Assembly: GCA_934746645.1 (NCBI GenBank)
Contig: CAKVFE010000002.1
Location: 124,001-188,000, forward strand
DNA: 64,000 nt
Direction: 5' to 3'
From: an uncultured Clostridia bacterium
GTDB lineage: Bacteria; Bacillota; Clostridia; Christensenellales; UBA1242
Shown here: positions 1-9,258 of the stretch, in pieces
Layout of the letters: the number at the start of each line of letters is the position of its first letter
How positions within the stretch are numbered: the first letter of the stretch is position 1
The notes under the pieces: generated by a model
Told to the model about the DNA's origin: nothing
Seen by the model: only the letters and a program-made list of their open reading frames with translations
Database searches by the model: none
Made by a program: the position numbers and the translations under genes

Positions 1-486
1 TCTGATCCAACTTCCGAACAAACCGAACTTATCAACTTGTTGATTAATGCAACCAATTTGGTTTGTAATCAGATAGCAAGTGAGTACTATCCAATCAAAC
101 AAACAAAAACAATATCAACATCAACTGGAATGGTTAGTTATTCAACTATTAGTACAACTCCTATTGTTGATATTTTGAGTGTAAAAATTAATGATATTGA
201 TGTAAGTTATCAGTGTTATCCAACATATTTAAAAACACAAGCTGGCACTTTGGATATTTGTTATGCTTCTTCACCTAGTGTTGCTACAAGCGTTTCGTCC
301 AATATTGACTTTTACAACTATCGTATCAATGAAAGAGTTATTGCGTATGGGGTAGTGGCAGAATATCATTTTATTAATGGCAACTATGATGATGCAACTA
401 TTTGGGATAATAGATTTAAAAATTCTTTAAATAGTGTTATTAGACCAAAAAGAGAAATTAAAGTAAAAGAAAGGTTGTGGATTTAA
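1..486 (+). CDS. Phage head-tail connector, gp6-like (5' end outside window)
   Basis: The frame is open from the first base, so the true start lies upstream and 161 residues are visible. The pattern fits gp6-type connectors, which sit between portal and tail in the phage neck: an N-terminal helix with a LLINATNLV-like segment, a central beta region, and a C-terminal helical stretch (AYGVVAEYHFINGNYDDA) followed by a basic end with KERLWI. The stop overlaps the next start (TAATG), so translation is coupled. The assignment rests on remembered family patterns, not on a search. Confidence 0.6.
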   Translation, partial: SDPTSEQTELINLLINATNLVCNQIASEYYPIKQTKTISTSTGMVSYSTISTTPIVDILSVKINDIDVSYQCYPTYLKTQAGTLDICYASSPSVATSVSSNIDFYNYRINERVIAYGVVAEYHFINGNYDDATIWDNRFKNSLNSVIRPKREIKVKERLWI

Positions 487-2006
487 TGGTTCCAAAACAA
501 TTATTAAAAGGTAAAACAGTCCAATATAAAAAAGTCAATTATGTCAATTTTTTAAATGGTATCAATGTTGACTATGACGAACATATTTTGCCTATCAATT
601 ATAGTACCAATACATACAATTTTAGTTTTTTAAGTGGTGCACTTACTACTGGGCTTGGTATATCCGATATACATTTTCCTAATACATTATCAGATACAGA
701 TAAGTCCACAAGAACAATAGATTTAAGCAATTATAGTATTAAAGCAACTTGGTTATATAGGAGAGAAAACACAGCTAGAAGTACAAGTTTTACAGATTTT
801 TATTATTACAATCAACTTATATTCCAAACAACTGATGGCGATTTTTATAGTTTAGATATTTGTAATAGTCAAGATTATATAAGAAAAATCAACAATATCA
901 ATTTAAATCATATACCAACTATAATCAACTACAATCTTAATGGTGAAGATAGCATTTTGATATGTTCACCAAGTGGTATGTGGGTATGGGATTATACAAA
1001 AACAACAGGTGCTGTAAAGATAGACAATGCACCAAAAATAAAAAATATGTGTCTTCATTATGAAAGACTATTTGCTACTGTTGATGATGACCGTAATGAA
1101 ATATGGTTTTCAGATGACCTAGACCCAACTAACTGGAATGTAAGCCTTGAAGAAGCTGGATTTATTAAATTTAATGATAATAGAGGCATTGTTAATAGAG
1201 TATTGAGTTTTAATGATTATGTGTATGTGTTTAGAGAATATGGCATTTCTCGTATTACTGCTTATGTCAATCAATCCGAATTTAATGTTGCTCAACTATT
1301 TGTGTCTAGTGGCAAAATTTATGGTGGTAGCGTATGTGAATGTGGCGACAAAATAATTATGTTGACAGCCAATGGTTTGTATGCATTTGATGGGTATAAT
1401 ACGACAAAAATTAATCTAAATATTGATAAATTATTTTTAGGTACACAAAACATAATGTGCCAAAGTTGTTATTGCAATGGCAAGTATTATTTGGCTTGTA
1501 ATCTTAACTTTAACGATGATAAAAAAATTATGTGTGAAAACAATACCAACTATGTTAATAATGCTTTATTAGAACTTGATTTAGAAACAAAAAATCTTAA
1601 TATTATGCGTGGAGTTGATATTCGCAACTTAAATGCAGTATTTGATGATAAAGTTAATAAAGTGATTGTTTGTTATTATGACGGCACAAATTATAAAATA
1701 GGAGAACTTGGCAATTTTGGTAAAGTATTTACAAGTGTTTTGCCTAAATGCTGGCAATCTCCATTTAGTGATTTTGGGTATCCTGAAAAATACAAAATTA
1801 TTAAGGATATCTACCTAAAATCAGACAATGCAGTAACCATTACTATTAGAACAGAAAAATTGAGTAAGTCATATACTTTAAATCCAAAAGATGGTGTAGT
1901 ACATCTAAGGACACTAGTAAAAGGTAAACATATTGCTATTGATTTTGAGTCAAATAGTGATAATGCAAAAATATCTACACCAACAGTTATTATGGGATTA
2001 GTATGA
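486..2006 (+). CDS. Phage beta-propeller stopper / DNA-stabilization-like protein
   Basis: 506 residues, ATG at 486 overlapping the upstream TAA; a GTG at 477 is an alternative start. Repeated blade-like segments occur: SGMWVWDY, an ERLFATVDDDRNEIWFSDD block, DPTNWN, a VYVFREYGISRI block and NGLYAFDG. The FSDDLDPTNWN-like stretch and the spacing are typical of the phage family that plugs the head after packaging (P22 gp10-like or equivalent). There is no signal peptide or membrane segment. It follows the connector directly, which fits a neck or tail role. Function is inferred from fold-like repeats and position. Confidence 0.55.
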   Translation: MVPKQLLKGKTVQYKKVNYVNFLNGINVDYDEHILPINYSTNTYNFSFLSGALTTGLGISDIHFPNTLSDTDKSTRTIDLSNYSIKATWLYRRENTARSTSFTDFYYYNQLIFQTTDGDFYSLDICNSQDYIRKINNINLNHIPTIINYNLNGEDSILICSPSGMWVWDYTKTTGAVKIDNAPKIKNMCLHYERLFATVDDDRNEIWFSDDLDPTNWNVSLEEAGFIKFNDNRGIVNRVLSFNDYVYVFREYGISRITAYVNQSEFNVAQLFVSSGKIYGGSVCECGDKIIMLTANGLYAFDGYNTTKINLNIDKLFLGTQNIMCQSCYCNGKYYLACNLNFNDDKKIMCENNTNYVNNALLELDLETKNLNIMRGVDIRNLNAVFDDKVNKVIVCYYDGTNYKIGELGNFGKVFTSVLPKCWQSPFSDFGYPEKYKIIKDIYLKSDNAVTITIRTEKLSKSYTLNPKDGVVHLRTLVKGKHIAIDFESNSDNAKISTPTVIMGLV

Positions 2007-3151
2007 TTAATTTTGGTAAAGTTGCTTATGATAGACTCAACTCACTTCAACAAAATAAGAGAGTAGAGTATTGTTTTAATAGTAAAATATTGCATTACAA
2101 TGTAAGTGGAAATAACAATGATTTTTATATAACTTTAAATGCTAATAACGATGTATTTTTTGAAATAAGTTGTGATAAAAACATTGATTTAAAAATCTAT
2201 AATGACGAACAATTGTGTATGGCAAAAAACAATATTACTAATGATATATTTCATTTAAAAATATTAAAATTGTCAAAACTAAAATTTGTTGTTGATTGCC
2301 AATCAGATACTAGTATCACTATAAAAATAGTCGGCAATTTTGAATATAAAGATGATAGTGTTATCAATCTATATTCTTTTACCAATATGTCAGTAATAGC
2401 TAGTGTCAATGACAATACATTTTCATTGTATACAGGGACTACTGCTAACGATGCTATAGACAATTATAACAACAATATTTGTACTACTTATAGTGGTAAA
2501 TTGTTGGATATTGAATATATAGATGAGTTAAAAATAATGTACCAAAATGGTGACAATATTTGTATTAAGGGTGGTGCATTAAATACTATTGATAATCTCC
2601 AATTTTCAAAAGGAGTTATGTTTAAATGTGACTACTTAAATACTGCATTTGCTATTGCTTATATTAAGCACGGAACATTAAATATAAGACTATACGATAG
2701 TAGTCTTAATGAGATTAATACACATCTCAATATATCTATAAAGGGTATTAATAATATAGTTGATATTAAGTGTATTGATAACTTAGTAGATGATAATACA
2801 TATTTTGTATTAACAGACAATAATTACAACAATTACATAGTACTATTCAATTATCCCAATAATGGCTTAATTGCTAGCATAAATAATATTATTGGTATAG
2901 AAAAAGGAATAGTTAAAAATATTAAAAAAATAACTTCAAACAACTATATAATTGCAATAATTAATGATTATTTAAAAGTGATTGATTGTAGTATTAATAC
3001 TACTAACAACTTAATCACATATAATGATATTTTTAAATTTTACAATGTTGATAGCGTATGTATTATTGACGACAATAATCTTATTTTAGGGTATGGCAAT
3101 TCGGTCATTAAACATAGTTTGGAAGTAGTAAATAATGAAGATAATCAATAA
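2003..3151 (+). CDS. Phage structural-type protein, function unknown
   Basis: 382 residues, starting at an ATGA overlap with the preceding stop. I do not recognise the family. It is Asn/Asp/Ile rich with short alternating hydrophobic stretches suggesting a mostly beta fold, and it has no membrane segment or catalytic motif I can name. Segments such as NCIDNLV- or DNNLILGYG-like repeats recall a second propeller or a receptor-binding/tail accessory domain, but that is weak. Its place between the stopper-like protein and a coiled-coil protein argues for a virion component. Confidence 0.5.
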   Translation: MINFGKVAYDRLNSLQQNKRVEYCFNSKILHYNVSGNNNDFYITLNANNDVFFEISCDKNIDLKIYNDEQLCMAKNNITNDIFHLKILKLSKLKFVVDCQSDTSITIKIVGNFEYKDDSVINLYSFTNMSVIASVNDNTFSLYTGTTANDAIDNYNNNICTTYSGKLLDIEYIDELKIMYQNGDNICIKGGALNTIDNLQFSKGVMFKCDYLNTAFAIAYIKHGTLNIRLYDSSLNEINTHLNISIKGINNIVDIKCIDNLVDDNTYFVLTDNNYNNYIVLFNYPNNGLIASINNIIGIEKGIVKNIKKITSNNYIIAIINDYLKVIDCSINTTNNLITYNDIFKFYNVDSVCIIDDNNLILGYGNSVIKHSLEVVNNEDNQ

Positions 3152-3212
3152 AAAAATATATGCAAAAATTAAACAATTCAATTATAAAAAATTAGTCTTA
3201 GGAGGGATACTA

Positions 3213-4151
3213 ATGAGTAGCTATAAAGTACCTGATAATGTTACTAAAGATGTAGAAAATATTGTAAAAGCAAAAAAGAATAAAAGTAAGGTTGATGAGA
3301 TAAATTCAAAGATTGATAGTATATCCAATAAGTATAATGGTACCAATGAAAATTCGGTTCCAGACAAGATACAACTTGACAGAATGGAATATACAAGACC
3401 TAGTGAAGAAGATATAAAAAAGTCTAGTGAAGATTCTTTAAAAGACTACAAAGATAGTAGCATCAGTAATATCAATGACGAATACAAATTGAAAAATGAT
3501 GAGTTGTATTCTAATAAAAAAGACTTAATTGAAAATACCGAAAATTCAAAACAAAAACTTAACGATTATTATACAGAAGCTAAGAACAATGCTGAGTCAC
3601 AAGCATTAAAAAGAGGACTTAGTAGAAGTAGTATTATTATCAATCAATTAGATGCTTTTGATAGTGAAAAAATCAATGATTATAAAAAGCTAGATGAAGA
3701 ACTTTCTAATGATATCAATGCTATCAATTTTGAAATTAATGCTTTGGCTTCACAAAAAGAAAATGCACTTAATAATTTTAATATAAGTTATGCTGTTAAA
3801 GTCCAAGAAAAAATAAATTCACTCAATGAAGAGTTAAATAAAAAAGAAAGTGAAGTTATTAAGTACAACAATGAAATTGCTTTAAAAGAAGCAGAGTATA
3901 ATAAAAAGATTGACGAACTAAAAAATGAGTTGGCTAAATCCAATAGAGAAGACGCTACCAAACAAGTTGACTTGTATGGCAAGTATGGCTCTAAGATTGT
4001 AGAAAAAGCTAAAAACGATGAGATATACAACACTGTAAAATATTATCTAAACACATTGAGTGCTGACGAAATTAAGTCTGTACTAGAAGATGAAGATTTC
4101 AAACGCCGTTTGGGTTCTAACTACGAAAAAATCTATGAAGAGTTCAAATAA
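3213..4151 (+). CDS. Phage coiled-coil protein, function unknown
   Basis: 312 residues. ATG at 3213 is chosen because GGAGGG lies 7-12 bases upstream; the longer frame from 3135 adds 26 residues without a ribosome site. The protein is nearly all charged heptads (Glu, Lys, Asn) from about residue 60 to 270, with one conserved-looking break (ALKRGLSRSS) near residue 135. That layout is seen in phage internal-virion or tail-associated proteins of Firmicutes, whose role is uncertain. The stop overlaps the next start as TAATG. Confidence 0.55.
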   Translation: MSSYKVPDNVTKDVENIVKAKKNKSKVDEINSKIDSISNKYNGTNENSVPDKIQLDRMEYTRPSEEDIKKSSEDSLKDYKDSSISNINDEYKLKNDELYSNKKDLIENTENSKQKLNDYYTEAKNNAESQALKRGLSRSSIIINQLDAFDSEKINDYKKLDEELSNDINAINFEINALASQKENALNNFNISYAVKVQEKINSLNEELNKKESEVIKYNNEIALKEAEYNKKIDELKNELAKSNREDATKQVDLYGKYGSKIVEKAKNDEIYNTVKYYLNTLSADEIKSVLEDEDFKRRLGSNYEKIYEEFK

Positions 4152-4477
4152 TGTGGGAAGAAATATTTAATTTGGCACTCAACAATGGATTGTGGGCAGT
4201 GTTGTTTTTAGCCTTGCTTATATACCAACTTAAAGATTCCCGAACTAGAGAACAAAAATATCAGCAAACAATATTTGAACTTAACAAAACTTTAAATAAG
4301 GTCAATAAGATTGATGAAAATGTTACAGCTTTAACAGAAAATATGTGTGATGTTAAAGACGATATCAACAAACTTGAAGATAGCGTAAATATGTTTATTC
4401 AAGATAGTTTGGCAAAAGACAAAAATAAAAAGAAGGACAATACCAATGAAAAGAAAGACAACGGGGTTTTGGATTAG
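4151..4477 (+). CDS. BhlA/UviB-type holin-like peptide
   Basis: 108 residues. One N-terminal membrane segment (about residues 10-24, WAVLFLALLIYQL) is followed by a charged coiled coil (TREQKYQQ...) and a Lys/Asp/Asn-rich tail. This is the architecture of the BhlA/UviB family of bacteriocin- or holin-associated membrane peptides from phages of Bacillus and Clostridium, which help permeabilise the host membrane. It is coupled to the upstream gene through TAATG and overlaps the next gene by 32 bases. Confidence 0.7.
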   Translation: MWEEIFNLALNNGLWAVLFLALLIYQLKDSRTREQKYQQTIFELNKTLNKVNKIDENVTALTENMCDVKDDINKLEDSVNMFIQDSLAKDKNKKKDNTNEKKDNGVLD

Positions 4478-4841
4478 TTTAAGTGGTGCAGTAGCACTTG
4501 TTGTAAAAATAATTTTAGAGTCGTTTGGGATAACTTTTGATGTAGAAGCAGTCAATCAGATAGTTACATCAATATGTGGTATATTGGTTGTGGTTGGTGT
4601 TTTGATACCGTCAGACCAATACAAAATCAAATTGCCGTCTGACACTCAATCAGATAGTCAAGATAATAAGTCGGAAGACAATAATACAATCAATGCCGAT
4701 TGTGTAGACAATGCTAATTGTGGAAAAGGTGATGATGTATACACAAATAAGTGTGATGTATTAGACAAAAATATTGATTTTATAGACCATAAAGATGTAA
4801 ATAATATTAAAGAAAATAATACTCAAGACAACTTAAAATAA
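4446..4841 (+). CDS. Phi-LC3-type phage holin with acidic tail
   Basis: 131 residues. Two hydrophobic segments (about residues 8-26 and 37-54) are separated by the turn FGITFDVEAVNQIV, followed by LIPSD. This is typical of phi-LC3-family holins, which form the membrane lesion used by endolysins. The rest (about residues 62-131) is an Asp/Asn-rich tail that is unusually long for the family. No amidase or other lysin follows; the next 445 bases are non-coding. Confidence 0.7.
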   Translation: MKRKTTGFWISLSGAVALVVKIILESFGITFDVEAVNQIVTSICGILVVVGVLIPSDQYKIKLPSDTQSDSQDNKSEDNNTINADCVDNANCGKGDDVYTNKCDVLDKNIDFIDHKDVNNIKENNTQDNLK

Positions 4842-5286
4842 TTTAATATTGTAAAAATAATAGAGTATAAAAGATTATCAAAGTTAGAATGATATTATGA
4901 AATTATAATTAGACATATTTCAAATTCTAATTTAATAAATATTATGATTTTAATGACTTTATAAAATTTAAAATAAAAAAATATTGCTAAAAAATAGCGT
5001 TAAATTTAAAGTAAAAAGTATTATATATAAATATAAAAGAGATTAATAAAAAAATGCGGGTTGGTATGCTCGCATTTTTTTTGTGTTACAATTTTATTTT
5101 TTTTGTGTTTTGAATATATCTGTTTTGTTGCTTTTCTTGAGTTATATATGTGCCATATAATTAATTTATATCATAAATATTATTGATACCAAGTTTAAAA
5201 GCACTTAAATAATTTGTAAATATATTATTTTTAATATATACTATTAGGTGTAGATACTATGTTAAAAGTAAATAATAGGGTATAGT
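4842..5286. other. Non-coding gap between phage module and membrane genes
   Basis: 445 bases of very AT-rich DNA without a convincing reading frame. The only clear element is the terminator at 5052-5082. This is the likely place for the right end of the phage module, but I could not identify an attachment repeat without the other end. Confidence 0.6.
5052..5082 (+). terminator. Intrinsic terminator after phage module
   Basis: A 9-bp stem (AAATGCGGG with CTCGCATTT, one G-T pair) with an 8-base loop is followed by a T run. It probably ends the holin-distal transcript. Confidence 0.8.
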
Positions 5287-6105
5287 ATGAAAAATTTAAG
5301 CGAAACAATAAAATATTTAGGAAAAAACTTTATATTTGTTTTTGGATTTGTATTATTGCCATCATTTTTTATAGGTGGACTATTACAACCTTTTTCTGTG
5401 CTTAATTTTATGGTTGATTACAAAAATTTGGTTGTCAACAACTTTGGCAGTATATTATCTGTTTTGTTTGGACTTAATTGGGTAGATATTATCAACTGGA
5501 TACTTGCTACAATATTTTTTGTATTTATATTTTCAGCTATTGTTGGCAATATCGAAAACCATTTTAAGAGTGGCAAACTTAACCCTTCTTCAACAATGAA
5601 CTTTATCAACAACAACTTTTTAAGTGTATGTACTTATGTTGGTATATTTTTATTAGCATACAATTTGTTTAAAGTTGTGTTGGGACTTATGTATTTTGTT
5701 GTACATATTTTATGTGGTAAGTTGGGTAGTGCACCTACAATGGCTATGTTTGTAGTACTTACTATACTTGCAGTAGTGGCTCTAGTATTTATGGCATATT
5801 TGTTTGGTGTGACTATTATTGCTATGGTAGATACAAATATTTGTGGGTATTCTGTACCTACAAGTTATAGTGACGCCAACGACCTTATGGACAATAAAGT
5901 ATGGCAAACTATCTTTTTAGTAGTTTTACCTTTTGTTATTATTGCACCATTGGTTGTATGTGGTCACTTGTTCAATTTTCAACTTGTAAGCAATATTGTT
6001 GCTATAACTATTGCATTTATGTATTATCCAGTTATGGCATATACAGTTTATTTTGATTATGCTCGTATCAATAGATATGACAATATCAAACGCTATTATT
6101 ATTAA
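5287..6105 (+). CDS. Multi-pass membrane protein, unknown function
   Basis: 272 residues with about six hydrophobic segments (near residues 13-35, 68-88, 112-140, 150-175, 212-232 and 236-256). I see no catalytic or transport motif and do not recognise a family. The start has only a weak TAGGG ribosome site. The next gene, 20 bases downstream, encodes a second protein of similar size and layout with little obvious sequence identity, so the two may form a heteromeric membrane complex (inference). RNase J follows after a 250-base gap. Confidence 0.7.
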   Translation: MKNLSETIKYLGKNFIFVFGFVLLPSFFIGGLLQPFSVLNFMVDYKNLVVNNFGSILSVLFGLNWVDIINWILATIFFVFIFSAIVGNIENHFKSGKLNPSSTMNFINNNFLSVCTYVGIFLLAYNLFKVVLGLMYFVVHILCGKLGSAPTMAMFVVLTILAVVALVFMAYLFGVTIIAMVDTNICGYSVPTSYSDANDLMDNKVWQTIFLVVLPFVIIAPLVVCGHLFNFQLVSNIVAITIAFMYYPVMAYTVYFDYARINRYDNIKRYYY

Positions 6106-6125
6106 TGTGATAAAAGGTTTTTATT

Positions 6126-7076
6126 ATGATGTATCGCAACACATTTAAACTTATAATATCCAATTTTAATTTGGTATGGAAGATTCTTTTATACTTACTT
6201 TTTTCATCTGTTTGTGTACTTGGACTAGCTTATGCTTGTAGTCTTCCTATCATCAACTTGTTGCACGAACAGGGTATACTTACTATGTTTGTGGACTTGT
6301 TTAAAGAGTTTAGTCATTCTTTCAATGTTTATGAGTTGTTGTCAGGCTTTGTTACATTAATTGAAAACTTTTGTACAGTAATTGCTGTTAATATCAATCG
6401 TTTATGGTTGTATATTGTACTATTCTTATTTATAGTTATCATTGTTAGAGCATTCTTAAATGGTTTCTATAGATTTGCAACTACCAATGCTTTATACAAC
6501 TCAATGAGTAGCAATATTAAGATTGGTTTTACTACAAGTTTGTTTTCTTGTTTTGGTCTTAATATTAGATACCAATTAGCTTCACTTATAGTTCAATTAC
6601 CTTTAGATGTATTGTTGTTTGCAACATTGTACTATTTGGTTAGTTGGTTGGTTACTACAGAAGGTTTGTTGTTGCTTGCTCCTATAGCTCTTATAGTAGG
6701 AGTTATGTTGTTAGTCGGATTTAAAGTAACATTGTTTAGTGGTTGGATACCTGCAATCATTACATTTGATTGTGGTGTTTGGAAAGGTCTTAAACTTGGC
6801 GTAAAAGCTGTGTTTAGGAACTTTTATCGTGCATATTCAACAGTTATACTTATTATGCTTTCTTTATTTGTAGTCAATGTAGTATGTGCTTTGTGTACAT
6901 TTGGTGTAAGCACTATTATTACACTACCATTATCATTATTTACAATTTTAGTATTTAATATGGTTATGTTCTATTCTAGTCAAGGTATGAGATTTTATGT
7001 TGATAGTGATAATGTCGTATCTCCAAAACGAATGGAAGAAACAGACACAATAAATTCATTAAAATACATTATTTAA
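6126..7076 (+). CDS. Multi-pass membrane protein, partner of upstream gene
   Basis: 316 residues with about six hydrophobic segments (near 15-38, 55-75, 90-112, 150-175, 180-200 and 235-275). A cytoplasmic-type GVWKGLKLGVKAVFRNFYRAY stretch lies before the last pair; such GxxxAxxxxFR helices are common in membrane proteins that pass secreted or lipid substrates, but no function can be assigned. It is probably cotranscribed with 5287-6105. Confidence 0.7.
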   Translation: MMYRNTFKLIISNFNLVWKILLYLLFSSVCVLGLAYACSLPIINLLHEQGILTMFVDLFKEFSHSFNVYELLSGFVTLIENFCTVIAVNINRLWLYIVLFLFIVIIVRAFLNGFYRFATTNALYNSMSSNIKIGFTTSLFSCFGLNIRYQLASLIVQLPLDVLLFATLYYLVSWLVTTEGLLLLAPIALIVGVMLLVGFKVTLFSGWIPAIITFDCGVWKGLKLGVKAVFRNFYRAYSTVILIMLSLFVVNVVCALCTFGVSTIITLPLSLFTILVFNMVMFYSSQGMRFYVDSDNVVSPKRMEETDTINSLKYII

Positions 7077-7325
7077 CAAAATTTCTATTTACAAAACAAT
7101 CAAATTAGTATAGAATACTATTAATTTATTTGTTACTTAACACATTGAGTGTGTGTTTTGAATATTACATTAGGATAAGTTTTTTGGTTATATTTGGTAT
7201 TTAGCCCAAAAGTTTTTTTGTGTGTAAAATTGTATGTATTGGGTAAAAATGATACTTAAAAAATTAGAAATAACCATATTTTTTGTAATGTAAAAATAAA
7301 AAATTTAATATATAAAGGAGAAAAA

Positions 7326-9197
7326 ATGGACTCAAACATAACAGAAAATGCAGAGTTAAAACCTACTGAGTCAAGACCTAGAAGAGTATCTAGACCAAGA
7401 CCTCGTAGAGTACCTGCTAAAAAACCTGTAGAAGATACTGTTGTTTCAACTGAAAACAATGTTAATATAGAAGCAACTCCAACTACAGATAAAAAGTATA
7501 AAAAAACTAGAACTCCAAGATATAGTGGTTCTAAAGTAGCACCGGGACTAAAAATATCATTTTTAGGTGGTGTAGGCGAAATTGGTAAAAATATGATGGC
7601 AGTAGAATATGGCAATGATATGATTGTTATAGATGCTGGACTTACATTCCCATCAGAAGATATGCCGGGTATTGATTTAATAATACCTGATGCCAATTAT
7701 TTGGTACAAAATAAGGATCGTATAAAGGGTGTTATTGTTACTCACGGACACGAAGACCATATTGGTGCAATACCTTATTTACTACAAAATGTCAATGTTC
7801 CTATTTATGCTACAAGACTTACTTGTGCATTAATAGAAAACAAATTGAAAGAACATAAAAAGATAAAAGCAAAACTTATTTCTATAAAACCAAAACAAGT
7901 ATTAAAACTTGGCGTATTCAGTATAGAAGTTATTAAAGTTACTCACTCAATCGGTGGTGCTGTAGGTTTTGCTATCACAACTCCAGCAGGAACATATTTC
8001 CATACTGGTGATTTCAAACTAGATTATACACCTATTGACAACGAAGTTATGGATTTAGCTAGACTTAGCGAACTTGGTAAAAAAGGTGTGTTGCTTCTTA
8101 CAGCTGATTCTACCAACGCAGAGCGTCCGGGATTTAGTATTAGTGAAGCTAAAGTTGGTAAAACACTAGACAATATATTCTCTCAAAACAAGCAAAAGCG
8201 TATTATTGTAGCTACATTTGCAAGTAATATTTATCGTGTACAACAATTATTAAATATTGCTGAAAAATATGGTAGAAAAGTTGCATTTAGTGGTCGTAGT
8301 ATGATTAATGTATGCGAAACTGCTAGCAAGTTGGGCGATTTAAAGTTCAATAAAGGCAACATAATTGATATTACTAGAGTTGACAAATATCCTGACAATG
8401 AAATTTGTATTTTGTCTACAGGTACACAAGGTGAAGCTAGAAGTGCATTGACTCGTATGGCTGAAGGAGATTTTAACAAAATCGAAATTGGCGACAATGA
8501 CCTTATTATTTTGTCTTCATCAGCAATCCCAGGCAATGAAAAAGCTATCAACAATGTTATCAACTTACTTTATAAGAAAGGCGCTGAAGTTATATACGAA
8601 TCTTTAGCAGAAGTTCATACATCTGGACACGCTAACCAAGAAGAGTTAAAAACAATTCACGCATTATTAAAACCTAAATTCTTTATGCCTGTTCACGGCG
8701 AATTTAGACATCTAAAAGCACACGCAAATATTGCCGAAGCTATGGGTATGCCAAAACAAAACATTTTGATACCTGATTTAGGTGACCAAATCACTATTAC
8801 TAAAAACACATTGCAAAAGACAGGTGTTGTACCATTTGGTTCATTGCTTATTGATGGTGTTGGTGTTAGTGAAGTTGGAAGTACAATTTTGCGTGACAGA
8901 ATGCAACTTAGTGAAGAAGGTGTATGTGTAGTAGTTATTTCTATAAGCATTATGACTGGTGCACTTACAAGTAAACCTGACATTATTTCTAGAGGATTTA
9001 TCTATAAAAATAGTGACGAACTAGATGTTATAGAAGAAGCTAAAAATATTGTTATCAATACAATTAGTCAAACAGATTTCAAATCACAAGATTGGGGATT
9101 GATTAAATCTAACATTAGAAAGAACTTAACAACTTTCTTTGCTAGAGAAATTAAATGCCGTCCACTTGTAATTCCTGTAATTCTAGAAACAAAATAA
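7326..9197 (+). CDS. rnj: Ribonuclease J
   Basis: 623 residues; the strong AAGGAG site 6 bases before the ATG fixes the start. Residues 1-70 are a basic, Arg/Pro-rich extension (PRRVSRPRPRRVPAKK) of the kind seen in clostridial RNase J. The metallo-beta-lactamase core begins near residue 75 and carries the HGHEDH metal motif at 140-145. The beta-CASP and C-terminal domains follow (SGHANQEE near residue 438). RNase J combines 5'-3' exonuclease and endonuclease activity in mRNA decay and rRNA maturation. It is a single gene with its own terminator. Confidence 0.93.
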   Translation: MDSNITENAELKPTESRPRRVSRPRPRRVPAKKPVEDTVVSTENNVNIEATPTTDKKYKKTRTPRYSGSKVAPGLKISFLGGVGEIGKNMMAVEYGNDMIVIDAGLTFPSEDMPGIDLIIPDANYLVQNKDRIKGVIVTHGHEDHIGAIPYLLQNVNVPIYATRLTCALIENKLKEHKKIKAKLISIKPKQVLKLGVFSIEVIKVTHSIGGAVGFAITTPAGTYFHTGDFKLDYTPIDNEVMDLARLSELGKKGVLLLTADSTNAERPGFSISEAKVGKTLDNIFSQNKQKRIIVATFASNIYRVQQLLNIAEKYGRKVAFSGRSMINVCETASKLGDLKFNKGNIIDITRVDKYPDNEICILSTGTQGEARSALTRMAEGDFNKIEIGDNDLIILSSSAIPGNEKAINNVINLLYKKGAEVIYESLAEVHTSGHANQEELKTIHALLKPKFFMPVHGEFRHLKAHANIAEAMGMPKQNILIPDLGDQITITKNTLQKTGVVPFGSLLIDGVGVSEVGSTILRDRMQLSEEGVCVVVISISIMTGALTSKPDIISRGFIYKNSDELDVIEEAKNIVINTISQTDFKSQDWGLIKSNIRKNLTTFFAREIKCRPLVIPVILETK

Positions 9198-9202
9198 ATT
9201 TA

Positions 9203-9233
9203 AAAAGTGTGAGTTAATCCTTACACTTTTTTT
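9203..9233 (+). terminator. Intrinsic terminator after RNase J
   Basis: An 11-bp stem (AAAAGTGTGAG with CTTACACTTTT, one G-T pair) with a 6-base loop is followed by T residues. Confidence 0.85.
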
Positions 9234-9244
9234 ATTTTATTTGA

Positions 9245-9250
9245 TATAAT
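9245..9250 (+). promoter_or_regulatory. -10 element placing trmR start at the transcript start
   Basis: TATAAT ends 8 bases before the trmR ATG, and no Shine-Dalgarno is visible. TTACAC at 9221-9226 is a weak -35 with an 18-base spacer, inside the preceding terminator. The mRNA may be leaderless. Confidence 0.45.
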
Positions 9251-9258
9251 AAGATGCT

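Larger units (their letters stand above)
1..4841 (+). mobile_element. 3' part of a prophage or phage-derived structural module
   Basis: Six co-oriented, mostly overlapping genes encode a head-tail connector, a beta-propeller stopper-like protein, two unrecognised structural-type proteins and two holin-like membrane proteins. This is the late-gene order expected of a short-tailed phage. The module continues upstream of the window. On the right it ends at a terminator at 5052-5082, with no integrase, recognisable attachment site or endolysin before the chromosomal genes. It may be a prophage end or a domesticated remnant. Codon choice resembles the neighbouring chromosomal genes, which suggests long residence or a well-adapted phage (inference). 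Confidence 0.7.
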
